DNA of 9,006 nt from 2-01-FULL-49-17 sp035549275. Lineage in GTDB: Bacteria > Patescibacteriota > Minisyncoccia > 2-02-FULL-40-12 > GWA2-44-9. The translations under genes and the position numbers were made by a program. Location: positions 1 through 9,006 of the forward strand of contig DASZRH010000011.1 in NCBI GenBank assembly GCA_035549275.1, written 5' to 3'. The notes beneath the pieces were generated by a model. The model did no database searches, was not told the DNA's origin, and saw only the letters and a program-made list of their open reading frames with translations. Shown here one piece after another: positions 1 to 5,543 of the stretch (position 1 is its first letter; every line of letters begins with the position of its first letter).

Positions 1-1176
1 GCCGGCCAGCGCAAATTGTATGATCTGATCTGGAAGCGCACTCTCGCCTGCCAAATGCAGGCTGCAGTCCTCGACCAAACTGCCGTGGACATCGGCGCGG
101 GTAAAAAATACACCTTCCGCGCCAACGGCCAAGTCGTAAAATTCGACGGCTTCATCCGCGTCTACACGGAGACTCGCGATGAAGGCGACCAGAGCGACGC
201 CGAAGAATACGAAGACGGCCAGCTCCCGGAATTAAAACCCGAAGAACTTCTGAAATTCTTGGAACTCTTGAAAGATCAGCACTTCACCGAACCCCCGGCC
301 CGCTACACCGACGCCACGCTCGTCAAAACGCTCGAAGCCGCCGGTGTCGGCCGCCCATCCACCTACGCACCCACGCTCGCCACCATCCAAGACCGTGGCT
401 ATGTTGAGAAGATAGAGAAGAAATACCAGCCGACGGAAATCGGCTTCCTGGTGAACGACATGCTTGTCGAACATTTTCCCGAAGTCATTGATATTAACTT
501 CACATCCCATATCGAAGAAGAATTCGATGAAATCGCCGAAGGCAAGATCGCCTGGGTACCCGTCATCCGCGAGTTCTATGAACCGTTCAGCAAGAATCTG
601 GCCGAAAAAGTCGAAAGCGTCGAGAAATTAACAGAAGTTTCCGACATCCCCTGCACGCATTGCGGCAAGATGATGATTATAAAGTTCGGACGGTTTGGGA
701 AATTCCTCGTCTGCCCCGACGATCCCAAAATCACCCAGCCTTTGCCCGAAGAAGCCGCGAAAATCAAAGAGCTGGAAGAAAAGACCAAAGACGAACGCTG
801 CCCGATCTGCGGCAAGCCGATGGCCGTCAAACGCGGCCGCTTCGGCTACTTCCTCGGCTGCGTTGATTACCCGACCTGCAAAGGTATCCGAAAGATTTTC
901 AACAAGACCGGCTTTAAATGCCCCAACTGCCAGGTCGGCGACATTGTCGAAAAGAAATCCCGCGGCCGCGGCAAACCCTTCTATGCCTGTTCCCGCTGGC
1001 CCGATTGCAATTTCATCATGAGTCTCAAACCCGAAAGCGAGGCCCAGCTTCAGGAAGCCCTCGAAAAGTGGAAAGCGAACCCGCCCAAGCCCCGCGGCGC
1101 CAAGAAATACCCCAAGAAAAAAGACGCCGACGTACCGGACACTGCGCCCGAACAGTCCCCTTCAGAAACCGCATAA
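1..1176 (+). CDS. topA: DNA topoisomerase I, C-terminal part (5' end outside window)
   Basis: Type IA topoisomerase that relaxes negative supercoils by single-strand passage in the nucleoid. The frame is open from base 1, so the gene starts upstream and 391 C-terminal residues are visible. The active-site Tyr region lies outside. Family landmarks in view are LYDLIWKRTLACQMQAAV at the left edge and the conserved ARYTDATLVKTLEAAGVGRP stretch near base 300. Three C-terminal zinc-ribbon modules follow. The first starts CTHC at 652 and has its third Cys at 712, but the fourth Cys position is occupied by DPKIT. The second (CPIC at 799, Cys at 859 and 877) is complete. The third (CPNC at 919, Cys at 988 and 1006) is also complete. 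A Lys/Pro-rich basic tail ends the protein. It converges on parB with a 12-nt gap and no strong terminator. Identification is secure; only the N-terminal extent is unknown. Confidence 0.97.
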   Translation, partial: AGQRKLYDLIWKRTLACQMQAAVLDQTAVDIGAGKKYTFRANGQVVKFDGFIRVYTETRDEGDQSDAEEYEDGQLPELKPEELLKFLELLKDQHFTEPPARYTDATLVKTLEAAGVGRPSTYAPTLATIQDRGYVEKIEKKYQPTEIGFLVNDMLVEHFPEVIDINFTSHIEEEFDEIAEGKIAWVPVIREFYEPFSKNLAEKVESVEKLTEVSDIPCTHCGKMMIIKFGRFGKFLVCPDDPKITQPLPEEAAKIKELEEKTKDERCPICGKPMAVKRGRFGYFLGCVDYPTCKGIRKIFNKTGFKCPNCQVGDIVEKKSRGRGKPFYACSRWPDCNFIMSLKPESEAQLQEALEKWKANPPKPRGAKKYPKKKDADVPDTAPEQSPSETA

Positions 1177-1188
1177 AACTCCTAGCTC

Positions 1189-2079
1189 TTAGTCGATGAT
1201 CGACTTGGCGATTTTGTTGAGATGCTGCAAGTCGGCGAATTTAATGATTATTTTGCCGCCGGCGGACGCGGCACCTTGAATTTGGACATGCGTGTCGAGC
1301 GTTTCGGCAAGATTTTTCTCAAGCTCGATATAGCGAGAGTCCTGGCGGCGGACGCGGCGCGTGCCGCTGGTCTGGGAGCCGGTGCTTTCGACTTCTTTGG
1401 TCGTAACCTTGCCGTTCAAAATCTGTTCATACATCGTCCGCTGTTTGGCGGGATCGGAAAACGCCAAAAGAGCGCGGGCATGGCTGAACGCGATCTTGCC
1501 TTCGCGAAGCGAAGCGCGCATATCTTCGGGCAAATTAACCAATCGGATCGTGTTGGAAACGGCCTCGCGGGACTTGTTGACCTTCTCGGCGATTTCCCGG
1601 TGCGTCAAGCCGAATTCTTTCTGGAGTTTCAAATATGCTTCGGCTTCTTCAAGCGGGTTCAGGTCCTCACGCTGGATGTTTTCAATGAGGGCAACTTCCA
1701 GCCGTTCGCGGTCTTTTTTGAAATCATCGCGAATGATGACGGGGACGTGCGGCAGACCGGCCATTTTGGCGGCACGCAACCGGCGTTCGCCGGCAATGAG
1801 CTGATAGGAGACGTCCAGGCCGCGATTACTCGAAACTTCGACTTTGGAAACCAACAGCGGCTGAAGAACGCCATACTTGCGGATTGAACCGGACAGTTCT
1901 TTGAGCGCTTCCTGATCGAAGTCGCGGCGTGGCTGGTCAGGGTTGGTTGCAATTTTGGCGACTTCAACGTAGAAGACGTTTTCTTTGGCGGCCGCCGGCG
2001 GCTGCATTTGCGTCCCGGCCGGAATCAAAGAACCGAGTCCCTTGCCGAGTCCGAATAGTTTTTTGCCGTTGATGCTCAT
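1189..2079 (-). CDS. parB: ParB chromosome-partitioning protein (Spo0J family)
   Basis: Centromere-binding CTPase/clamp that loads at parS sites and works with ParA to segregate the chromosome. Length (296 aa) is normal for the family. The typical chromosomal N-terminus MSINGKKLFGLGKGLGSLIP carries the ParA-stimulating basic/Gly region. The N-terminal ParB/Srx domain (about residues 36-118) has the CTP-binding GERRLRAA box at 97-104. The ENIQREDLNPLEEAEAY segment is at 133-149 and the helix-turn-helix LTHREIAEKVNKSREAVS at 158-175. A polar, Arg-rich linker (about 231-249) leads to the C-terminal dimerization domain. The start lies 4 nt after the parA stop, so it is probably co-transcribed and perhaps translationally coupled; no Shine-Dalgarno is visible. 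No parS-like TGTTTCACGTGAAACA was seen in the window. Confidence 0.97.
   Translation of the reverse strand: MSINGKKLFGLGKGLGSLIPAGTQMQPPAAAKENVFYVEVAKIATNPDQPRRDFDQEALKELSGSIRKYGVLQPLLVSKVEVSSNRGLDVSYQLIAGERRLRAAKMAGLPHVPVIIRDDFKKDRERLEVALIENIQREDLNPLEEAEAYLKLQKEFGLTHREIAEKVNKSREAVSNTIRLVNLPEDMRASLREGKIAFSHARALLAFSDPAKQRTMYEQILNGKVTTKEVESTGSQTSGTRRVRRQDSRYIELEKNLAETLDTHVQIQGAASAGGKIIIKFADLQHLNKIAKSIID
1191..1205. terminator. weak hairpin at the topA/parB convergent junction
   Basis: AGTCGA-TGA-TCGACT forms a 6-bp stem with a 3-nt loop just past the topA stop and over the last codons of parB. There is no U-tract on either strand. It is the only hairpin I see between these convergent genes, so it may be a poor terminator or chance. 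Confidence 0.2.
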
Positions 2080-2083
2080 GGTG

Positions 2084-2866
2084 TTAATTCAAATGAATGC
2101 CGTGGTGGCTATAATTAATAACTTCTTCCGCTAGCTGGCGATACGCGCGCGCGGCTTTGGAATTGGGATCGAATTGGAGGATCGTTTTGCCGAAACTTGG
2201 CGCTTCCGCGAGGGAAATCGTACGCGGAATGACGGCGTTGAAAATCCGGCCCGGAAAATTCTTGTGAACTTCATTCATCACCTGATTGGCCAGCTGATTC
2301 CTCTTATCATACATTGTAAGCACTACGCCTAGGACTTGCAAATCCGGATTCAGCCCTTGGCGAACCAGCTCGATAGTATTGAGCAGCTGGCCAAGGCCTT
2401 CCAAGGCATAATATTCGCATTGGACTGGGATAATCACCTGCTCGCCCGCGGCCAACGCATTGACGGTCAGCAGGCCGAGCGACGGCGGGCAATCAATGAG
2501 AATGAAGTCGTAGTTCATGCGGAGATTGTCGAGCACGCGCTTGAGCCGGAGTTCCCGCTCCTCCATCGAGACCAGTTCGACGTTCGCACCGGCCAAGCTT
2601 TGAGAAGCCGGCAAGACGTCGAAGCCGAAGATCGCCGTTTTCTTAAGGGCCGGAACGGGGTTCTGGTCGCTGACGATCGAATGGTAGACCGAAGGATGGT
2701 CTTCGTCCACTTGAATCCCGATGCCGGTCGTGGCGTTAGCCTGGGGATCCATATCCACGACCAGGACATATTTACCCATTGCCGCCAAAAACGCGGCCAA
2801 ATTCAAGGTCGTGGTAGTCTTGCCGACGCCTCCTTTTGCATTGCAAACGGTGATGATACGCGCCAT
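2084..2866 (-). CDS. parA: ParA chromosome-partitioning ATPase (Soj family)
   Basis: Deviant-Walker ATPase that binds DNA nonspecifically as an ATP dimer and drives ParB-parS movement on the nucleoid. At 260 aa it has the size of a chromosomal Soj, without the N-terminal HTH of plasmid ParA. The deviant Walker A motif KGGVGKTTTT is at 11-20 with signature Lys11 and catalytic-loop Lys16. The switch I region DMDPQANATTG is at 38-48 and Walker B FILIDCPPSLG at 121-131. The late conserved motif IPRTISLAEAPSFGK spans 213-227. It is the first gene of the parA-parB pair, directly opposite tRNA-Leu across a short divergent promoter region. The ATG at 2866 is chosen because the protein starts MARIITVCNAKGG as the family does. 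No Shine-Dalgarno precedes it. Confidence 0.97.
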   Translation of the reverse strand: MARIITVCNAKGGVGKTTTTLNLAAFLAAMGKYVLVVDMDPQANATTGIGIQVDEDHPSVYHSIVSDQNPVPALKKTAIFGFDVLPASQSLAGANVELVSMEERELRLKRVLDNLRMNYDFILIDCPPSLGLLTVNALAAGEQVIIPVQCEYYALEGLGQLLNTIELVRQGLNPDLQVLGVVLTMYDKRNQLANQVMNEVHKNFPGRIFNAVIPRTISLAEAPSFGKTILQFDPNSKAARAYRQLAEEVINYSHHGIHLN

Positions 2867-2889
2867 CGAGTGGAATGTTATCTATCTCC

Positions 2890-2917
2890 AGTGTATACGT
2901 TCTAAAAAATTTTTCAA
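2890..2917 (-). promoter_or_regulatory. candidate parA promoter
   Basis: On the minus strand TTGAAA (+ strand 2912-2917) and TACACT (2890-2895) are separated by 16 nt, which gives a leader of roughly 20 nt before the parA ATG. It is back-to-back with the tRNA-Leu promoter; the two -35 boxes are 11 nt apart. The matches to -35/-10 consensus are partial and this is inference only. Confidence 0.35.
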
Positions 2918-2928
2918 TTGATAACCGG

Positions 2929-2957
2929 TTGAAAAGAAGGCCCGAAAATGGTAGGAT
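2929..2957 (+). promoter_or_regulatory. candidate tRNA-Leu promoter, extended -10 type
   Basis: TTGAAA (2929-2934), a 17-nt spacer, then TAGGAT (2952-2957) preceded by TGG as in an extended -10. Transcription would begin a few bases before the tRNA at 2969. The 10-mer ATGGTAGGAT recurs exactly in the rpmF promoter region on the minus strand (7185-7194). The position and the repeat support the call. Confidence 0.55.
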
Positions 2958-2966
2958 TGTGGATAG
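2958..2966 (-). promoter_or_regulatory. DnaA-box-like site 1
   Basis: Minus strand CTATCCACA differs from TTATCCACA by one base. It lies between the tRNA-Leu -10 box and the tRNA 5' end, in the gap next to parA. Confidence 0.3.
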
Positions 2967-2968
2967 AA

Positions 2969-3055
2969 GCCCAGGTGGCGGAATTGGTTTACGCGCGCGA
3001 CTCAAAATCGCGTGACCTCACGGTCGTGTGGGTTCGAGTCCCACCCTGGGCACCA
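2969..3055 (+). tRNA. tRNA-Leu, anticodon CAA, CCA encoded
   Basis: A complete 87-nt class II cloverleaf decoding UUG. The acceptor stem GCCCAGG (2969-2975) pairs with CCTGGGC (3045-3051), followed by discriminator A and an encoded CCA (3053-3055). The D-stem is GCG/CGC. The anticodon stem CGCGA (2996-3000) pairs with UCGCG (3008-3012), enclosing CUCAAAA with anticodon CAA at 3003-3005. A long variable arm (GACC/GGTC, 3014-3025) is typical of Leu, Ser and bacterial Tyr. The T-arm GTGGG/CCCAC encloses TTCGAGT. All stems are intact and there is no intron. It is a single tRNA with its own promoter, bordering an A+T-rich accessory strip. I find no duplicated 3' end downstream that would mark an attachment site. 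Confidence 0.97.
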
Positions 3056-3137
3056 GACGTGACCGGTTGCTGGTCCAAGAGTGCACAAATCGGTAGAAGC
3101 GGCTCAACACAACGTTTTTTCCGGCAACGCTCAAGTT

Positions 3138-3146
3138 TGTGGACAA
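3138..3146 (-). promoter_or_regulatory. DnaA-box-like site 2
   Basis: Minus strand TTGTCCACA has one mismatch to TTATCCACA. It has the same orientation as site 1, about 180 bp away on the other side of tRNA-Leu. Confidence 0.3.
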
Positions 3147-3157
3147 CATTTGAACCA

Positions 3158-3172
3158 AAGAGCGACGCTCTT
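3158..3172. repeat. 15-bp perfect palindrome downstream of tRNA-Leu
   Basis: AAGAGCG-A-CGCTCTT is an inverted repeat with 7-nt arms about one central base; as RNA it would fold as 6 bp with a GAC loop. No U-tract follows, so it is a weak terminator candidate for the tRNA or a protein-binding site. Confidence 0.35.
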
Positions 3173-3198
3173 CGAGATTTGCCACCGCATAGTGTTAA

Positions 3199-3351
3199 GT
3201 CTATGTTTTTGGCATTATAAAAAACTTAGGATTTAATCCACATCTGTATCAAATTATTCCCAAGAAAAATAAATATAATTTTAAACAAGAGACCGCATAC
3301 CACGTCAGACTCTCGAAGGATGTGCAGAAATTCCTTGAATTAGTGCAATAG
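3199..3351 (+). pseudogene. remnant resembling the C-terminal end of a LAGLIDADG homing endonuclease
   Basis: An open frame of 50 codons with no start codon, bounded upstream by TAA at 3196-3198 and ended by TAG at 3349-3351. It begins VYVFGIIKNLGFNPHLYQII and ends QETAYHVRLSKDVQKFLELVQ. The pattern (helix with LGF, then a lysine-rich strand pair, then YxVRLS, then the helix KFLELV) matches the end of LAGLIDADG endonuclease domains by my recognition; no search was possible. The catalytic LAGLIDADG helices are absent and upstream frames are broken by stops, so it would be a decayed fragment. It is very A+T-rich (about 27% GC in 3241-3300). Alternatives are the 5'-truncated tail of another small DNA-binding protein, or chance. 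Confidence 0.45.
3234..3242 (+). promoter_or_regulatory. DnaA-box-like site 3
   Basis: TAATCCACA has one mismatch to TTATCCACA and is on the opposite strand to sites 1 and 2. It lies just before a very A+T-rich run at 3262-3286. It also lies within the endonuclease-like remnant, so it may be incidental. Confidence 0.22.
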
Positions 3352-3362
3352 CTCCAAACACA

Positions 3363-3701
3363 ATGACCAAACTATCGCAAACAGAAAAAAATGAGATAAA
3401 TAAATTTCTAGAGACTCAAAGACCTTTGAGCAAGGAGGTCGCGCGTCATTTTATTGAAATTGGAAAAATACTGGGTATAACCACCAAGAAGCTTGAAGAA
3501 CTTTCTTTTAGCGGAGCAATCATCGGGTACATGAAATATCTTGAAAAACACCCTAAAAAAGAATTAAATATTCCAGCTTATCTATCCTGGTGGATGAGAC
3601 ACGTTATCTATTTAGGAATCGTTAAAAAGACTCTCACCGAAGCGAAGAAGAATCCCAACAAAGCAGAAAAGGCTTTTATGCTACTACTTGAGCAGGAATA
3701 G
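3363..3701 (+). CDS. small protein resembling sigma-70 region 2 only (unrecognised family)
   Basis: A 112-residue basic protein that I cannot assign to a named family. Residues 43-82 read like sigma-70 region 2.2-2.4. GAIIGYMKYLEKHPKK (51-66) matches the GNIGLMKAVDKF pattern of the core-binding helix. The segment from 67 to 82, including AYLSWWMRHVI (72-82), matches the YATWWIRQAI pattern of the -10-recognition helix. Residues 22-42 could be the preceding helix. There is no region 3/4 HTH; the C-terminus (88-112) is a Lys/Glu/Ala-rich helix. It could be a reduced sigma-like regulator, an anti-sigma decoy or a DNA-binding protein sharing the fold. It is A+T-rich (33-40% GC in sampled lines) unlike its neighbours. 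It has no Shine-Dalgarno, starts 11 nt after the endonuclease-like remnant, and its end overlaps uppP tail-to-tail by 18 nt. Horizontal origin is likely. That it is a gene is fairly sure; the function is inference. Confidence 0.7.
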   Translation: MTKLSQTEKNEINKFLETQRPLSKEVARHFIEIGKILGITTKKLEELSFSGAIIGYMKYLEKHPKKELNIPAYLSWWMRHVIYLGIVKKTLTEAKKNPNKAEKAFMLLLEQE

Positions 3702-4436
3702 AAACAATACTCCCACAAGAATTCGGTACCAGCCGAAGCCGGTGAGTTTGCGATGGGAGGCATAGCGAAGAAACCATTTGGCGACCAGAAGGGCCGATAG
3801 AAAAGCAGCAATGCCGCCTGCAGCTAGCAAGCCTAAGTTCGAACCTGTAAGGATGGTGTAGTTTTTGTAGACATCGTAGCCCGTTGCCGCGAACATCGTC
3901 GGAATTGCGAGCAAAAAAGAAAATTCGACGATTGCTGCCCGGGAAATGCCGGCTAGCGAACCCGCGATGATGGTCGCGGCCGAGCGGGAAACGCCGGGAA
4001 TGAAGGCGAGCGTCTGGGCCACGCCCACCAGAAATGCGTTCTTACCGGTTATCTCGCCGCTCTGTCGGATCGGATACGCCCGTTCGAAAAGAATAATCAA
4101 AATACCGCCGCCGATCAGCGTCCAGATGACGAGATGGTAATCGTCGAGGATGTTTTTGACCATCGGATATACCAAGGCACCGATGATCGCCGTCGGTACA
4201 AATGCCCAGAAGAGGTGCTTGATCATCGCCAAACCCGACCAGATGCGCTTCCAAAACAAAATCACAACGGCCAGAATCGCCGCGCTTTGAATAACAATCT
4301 CGAACGTTTTTAAAAAATCAGTAGCCGTGAGGCCCAGCAAGTTCGAAACGGCAATGAGGTGGCCGGTCGAGGAAACAGGAATAAATTCGGTTACGCCTTC
4401 GACTAGTCCGAGAAATACCGCCTGAAAAATAGTCAT
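3684..4436 (-). CDS. uppP: undecaprenyl-diphosphatase UppP (BacA)
   Basis: Integral membrane phosphatase converting undecaprenyl diphosphate to undecaprenyl phosphate, recycling the lipid carrier for peptidoglycan and surface polysaccharide. It also confers bacitracin tolerance in characterised members. The 250 aa are slightly shorter than E. coli UppP. The two signature motifs are present: EGVTEFIPVSSTGHL at 13-27 and PGVSRSAATIIAGSLAG at 147-163 with the catalytic-type Ser/Arg. Multiple hydrophobic segments (for example about 51-61, 77-90, 103-116, 136-146, 204-220, 238-249) fit a polytopic protein. The start MTIFQAVFLGLVEG matches the family. GGGGAG abuts the ATG, and a second GGGGA about 10 nt upstream could be one of the few ribosome-binding sites here. 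It lies 36 nt after tsaC on the same strand and is probably co-transcribed. Confidence 0.97.
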   Translation of the reverse strand: MTIFQAVFLGLVEGVTEFIPVSSTGHLIAVSNLLGLTATDFLKTFEIVIQSAAILAVVILFWKRIWSGLAMIKHLFWAFVPTAIIGALVYPMVKNILDDYHLVIWTLIGGGILIILFERAYPIRQSGEITGKNAFLVGVAQTLAFIPGVSRSAATIIAGSLAGISRAAIVEFSFLLAIPTMFAATGYDVYKNYTILTGSNLGLLAAGGIAAFLSALLVAKWFLRYASHRKLTGFGWYRILVGVLFLFLLK

Positions 4437-4472
4437 CTCCCCATTATCCCCTAAAACCCGAAAAAACGAAAG

Positions 4473-5144
4473 CTATTTCTTGGCTGGAGCTTCCTGGATG
4501 AACTGCTCAAGCTCCATGAGCTTGAGCAGTTCATCGGGCCGGGATGGTCCGACTCGGAGAATCTTGGGTTTGTCGGTCGAGCAATCGATGATCACCGACG
4601 GATTGGACGGCGGTAGAATGCCTGCATCAATGACCAGATCCGGCCGCTGCATGCCCGGCGCGCTGAACACGCGGATAACTTTGTTGATGTCCCCGGTCGC
4701 TTCATCGCCGGAAAGATTGGCCGACGTGGCGACGAGCGGATAGCCGAACGAGCCTAGAAGCGCGTCGGTAAACGGATGATCCGCAATGCGGATGCCGACG
4801 CTTGGCAGGCCGGTCGTAACTACGGGCGGGATAATATCGCGCTTGGGCAACACAAGAGTAAATTTGCCGGGCCAGAACCGTTCAGCCAGCCGGCGATGCA
4901 TATCGTTCAGATAGGCCAGTTCCTCAACCCATTTGAGATTTCGAGCTAGGATCGGCAGAGGCTTGGAGCTTCGCTGTTTGATTTGAAAAATTCGGCGAAC
5001 AGAAAGCTCATCCAATGCGTTACAACCGATGCCATACACGGTGTCGGTGGGATAGATAACGGTGCCGCCTTGGGTCAGGATACTGACTGCTTCCTGGATT
5101 GCGGCGGTATAGTCCTTGGTGAGATCAATCTGAATGATACGCAT
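4473..5144 (-). CDS. tsaC: L-threonylcarbamoyladenylate synthase (Sua5/YrdC/YwlC family)
   Basis: Makes threonylcarbamoyl-AMP from Thr, bicarbonate and ATP, the first step of t6A37 modification of ANN-decoding tRNAs in the cytoplasm. The 223-aa protein is a single YrdC domain without the Sua5 C-terminal domain. Landmarks are the nucleotide/threonine-binding YPTDTVYGIG at 31-40, the KQRSSKP loop at 56-62, WPGKFTLVLP at 91-100, PSVGIRIADHP at 114-124 and SANLSG at 141-146. The last 20 residues extend past the usual end of the domain and are encoded in large part by a perfect 39-nt palindrome (residues 204-216). The ATG lies only 16 nt after a strong hairpin that separates it from rpsP, and no Shine-Dalgarno is visible. 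It is followed by uppP on the same strand. Confidence 0.96.
   Translation of the reverse strand: MRIIQIDLTKDYTAAIQEAVSILTQGGTVIYPTDTVYGIGCNALDELSVRRIFQIKQRSSKPLPILARNLKWVEELAYLNDMHRRLAERFWPGKFTLVLPKRDIIPPVVTTGLPSVGIRIADHPFTDALLGSFGYPLVATSANLSGDEATGDINKVIRVFSAPGMQRPDLVIDAGILPPSNPSVIIDCSTDKPKILRVGPSRPDELLKLMELEQFIQEAPAKK
4497..4535. repeat. perfect 39-nt palindrome inside the 3' end of tsaC
   Basis: Arms of 18 nt (4497-4514 and 4518-4535) are exact reverse complements around a CAT/ATG centre. The repeat is in phase with tsaC: it covers exactly 13 codons, DELLKLMELEQFI (residues 204-216), with ATG as the central codon. As RNA it is an 18-bp stem with a 3-nt loop. No U-tract follows directly; the nearest T6 on the minus strand (4461-4466) is about 30 nt beyond, after the stop. 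Confidence 0.9.
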
Positions 5145-5160
5145 AGAGAAACGATATCAG

Positions 5161-5195
5161 AACCAAACGGCCCCGCAAAGCGGGGCCGTTTGGTT
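5161..5195. terminator. strong hairpin between rpsP and tsaC (terminator-like or processing signal)
   Basis: AACCAAACGGCCCCGC (5161-5176) pairs perfectly with GCGGGGCCGTTTGGTT (5180-5195) around an AAA/TTT loop, giving 16 bp. The stem begins at the last base of the rpsP stop codon (minus strand). Its foot is A/T-rich, but on the minus strand only CTGATATCGTTTC follows, so there is no proper U-tract. On the + strand TTTGGTTTA is slightly better. The tsaC ATG lies 16 nt downstream, leaving no room for a separate promoter after the hairpin. Confidence 0.65.
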
Positions 5196-5533
5196 TAGGC
5201 GGCCGGCTGTTCAGACGGAGCTTCCGGCGCCGATGCGGCGGCGGGAGCAGGAGCGGCTTTCTTGGACGCGCGAGCTTTCCAGCTCTGCTTCTTGGGAGCC
5301 GTGATAATATTCTTGGTTACCAGCAGGTTGTTGACGGTCGGCGAGGCCTGGACACCCTTTTCAAGCCAGTAGGCGATGCGATCTTTCTTGGCTTTGAGTT
5401 CTTTTTTGTGCGGATCATACGAGCCGAGCAACTCCAAAAATTCCCCTTTCGGTTTCTTGGTGTGTTCGGTTACGACAATACGGAAATATGCCTGTCCGCG
5501 CTTGCCGATTCGTTGTAGTCGCATAACTAACAT
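5195..5533 (-). CDS. rpsP: 30S ribosomal protein S16
   Basis: Small-subunit assembly protein that binds 16S rRNA. The S16 core occupies residues 1-80: MLVMRLQRIGKRGQAYFRIV at the N-terminus, GEFLELLGSYDPHKK at 30-44, DRIAYWLEKGVQASPTVNNL at 51-70. Residues 81-112 form a Lys- then Ala/Pro/Glu-rich tail not found in the shortest S16 proteins; such tails are common in the family and probably disordered. I chose the ATG at 5533 (MLVMRL) rather than 5524 because S16 needs the leading beta-strand residues. It lies 52 nt downstream of rnc with its own candidate promoter, and a strong hairpin starts at its stop codon. No Shine-Dalgarno is evident. Confidence 0.97.
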   Translation of the reverse strand: MLVMRLQRIGKRGQAYFRIVVTEHTKKPKGEFLELLGSYDPHKKELKAKKDRIAYWLEKGVQASPTVNNLLVTKNIITAPKKQSWKARASKKAAPAPAAASAPEAPSEQPAA

Positions 5534-5543
5534 AGCGTAATAT

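Larger units (their letters stand above)
3056..3198 (+). other. intergenic stretch downstream of tRNA-Leu, no gene seen
   Basis: All three forward frames were read. Two have several stops. The third is open but starts upstream across the tRNA and has no recognisable protein. The stretch contains a T6 run (3115-3120) without a good stem before it, one DnaA-box-like site and one short palindrome. Composition shifts toward A+T to the right. It could hold decayed upstream coding sequence of the endonuclease-like remnant that follows, but I cannot recognise any of it. Confidence 0.5.

Noticed and set aside
1222..1887. Long plus-strand ORF opposite parB
   Set aside because: Antisense shadow produced by codon bias; parB on the minus strand has all family motifs.
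2336..2905. Long plus-strand ORF opposite parA
   Set aside because: Antisense shadow of a clearly identified ParA.
2923..2930. AACCGGTT palindrome between the parA and tRNA-Leu -35 boxes
   Set aside because: Eight bases only; expected by chance at this frequency.
2948..3220. 90-codon plus-strand ORF across tRNA-Leu
   Set aside because: Its central part is a translation of the tRNA itself; no homology or coding pattern outside it.
2867..3362. parS site or tRNA-associated attachment site
   Set aside because: No match to TGTTTCACGTGAAACA and no repeat of the tRNA 3' end was found.
4437..4472. T6 run after the tsaC stop as an intrinsic terminator
   Set aside because: Only a 4-bp stem precedes it; the strong palindrome is too far upstream to form a canonical terminator.
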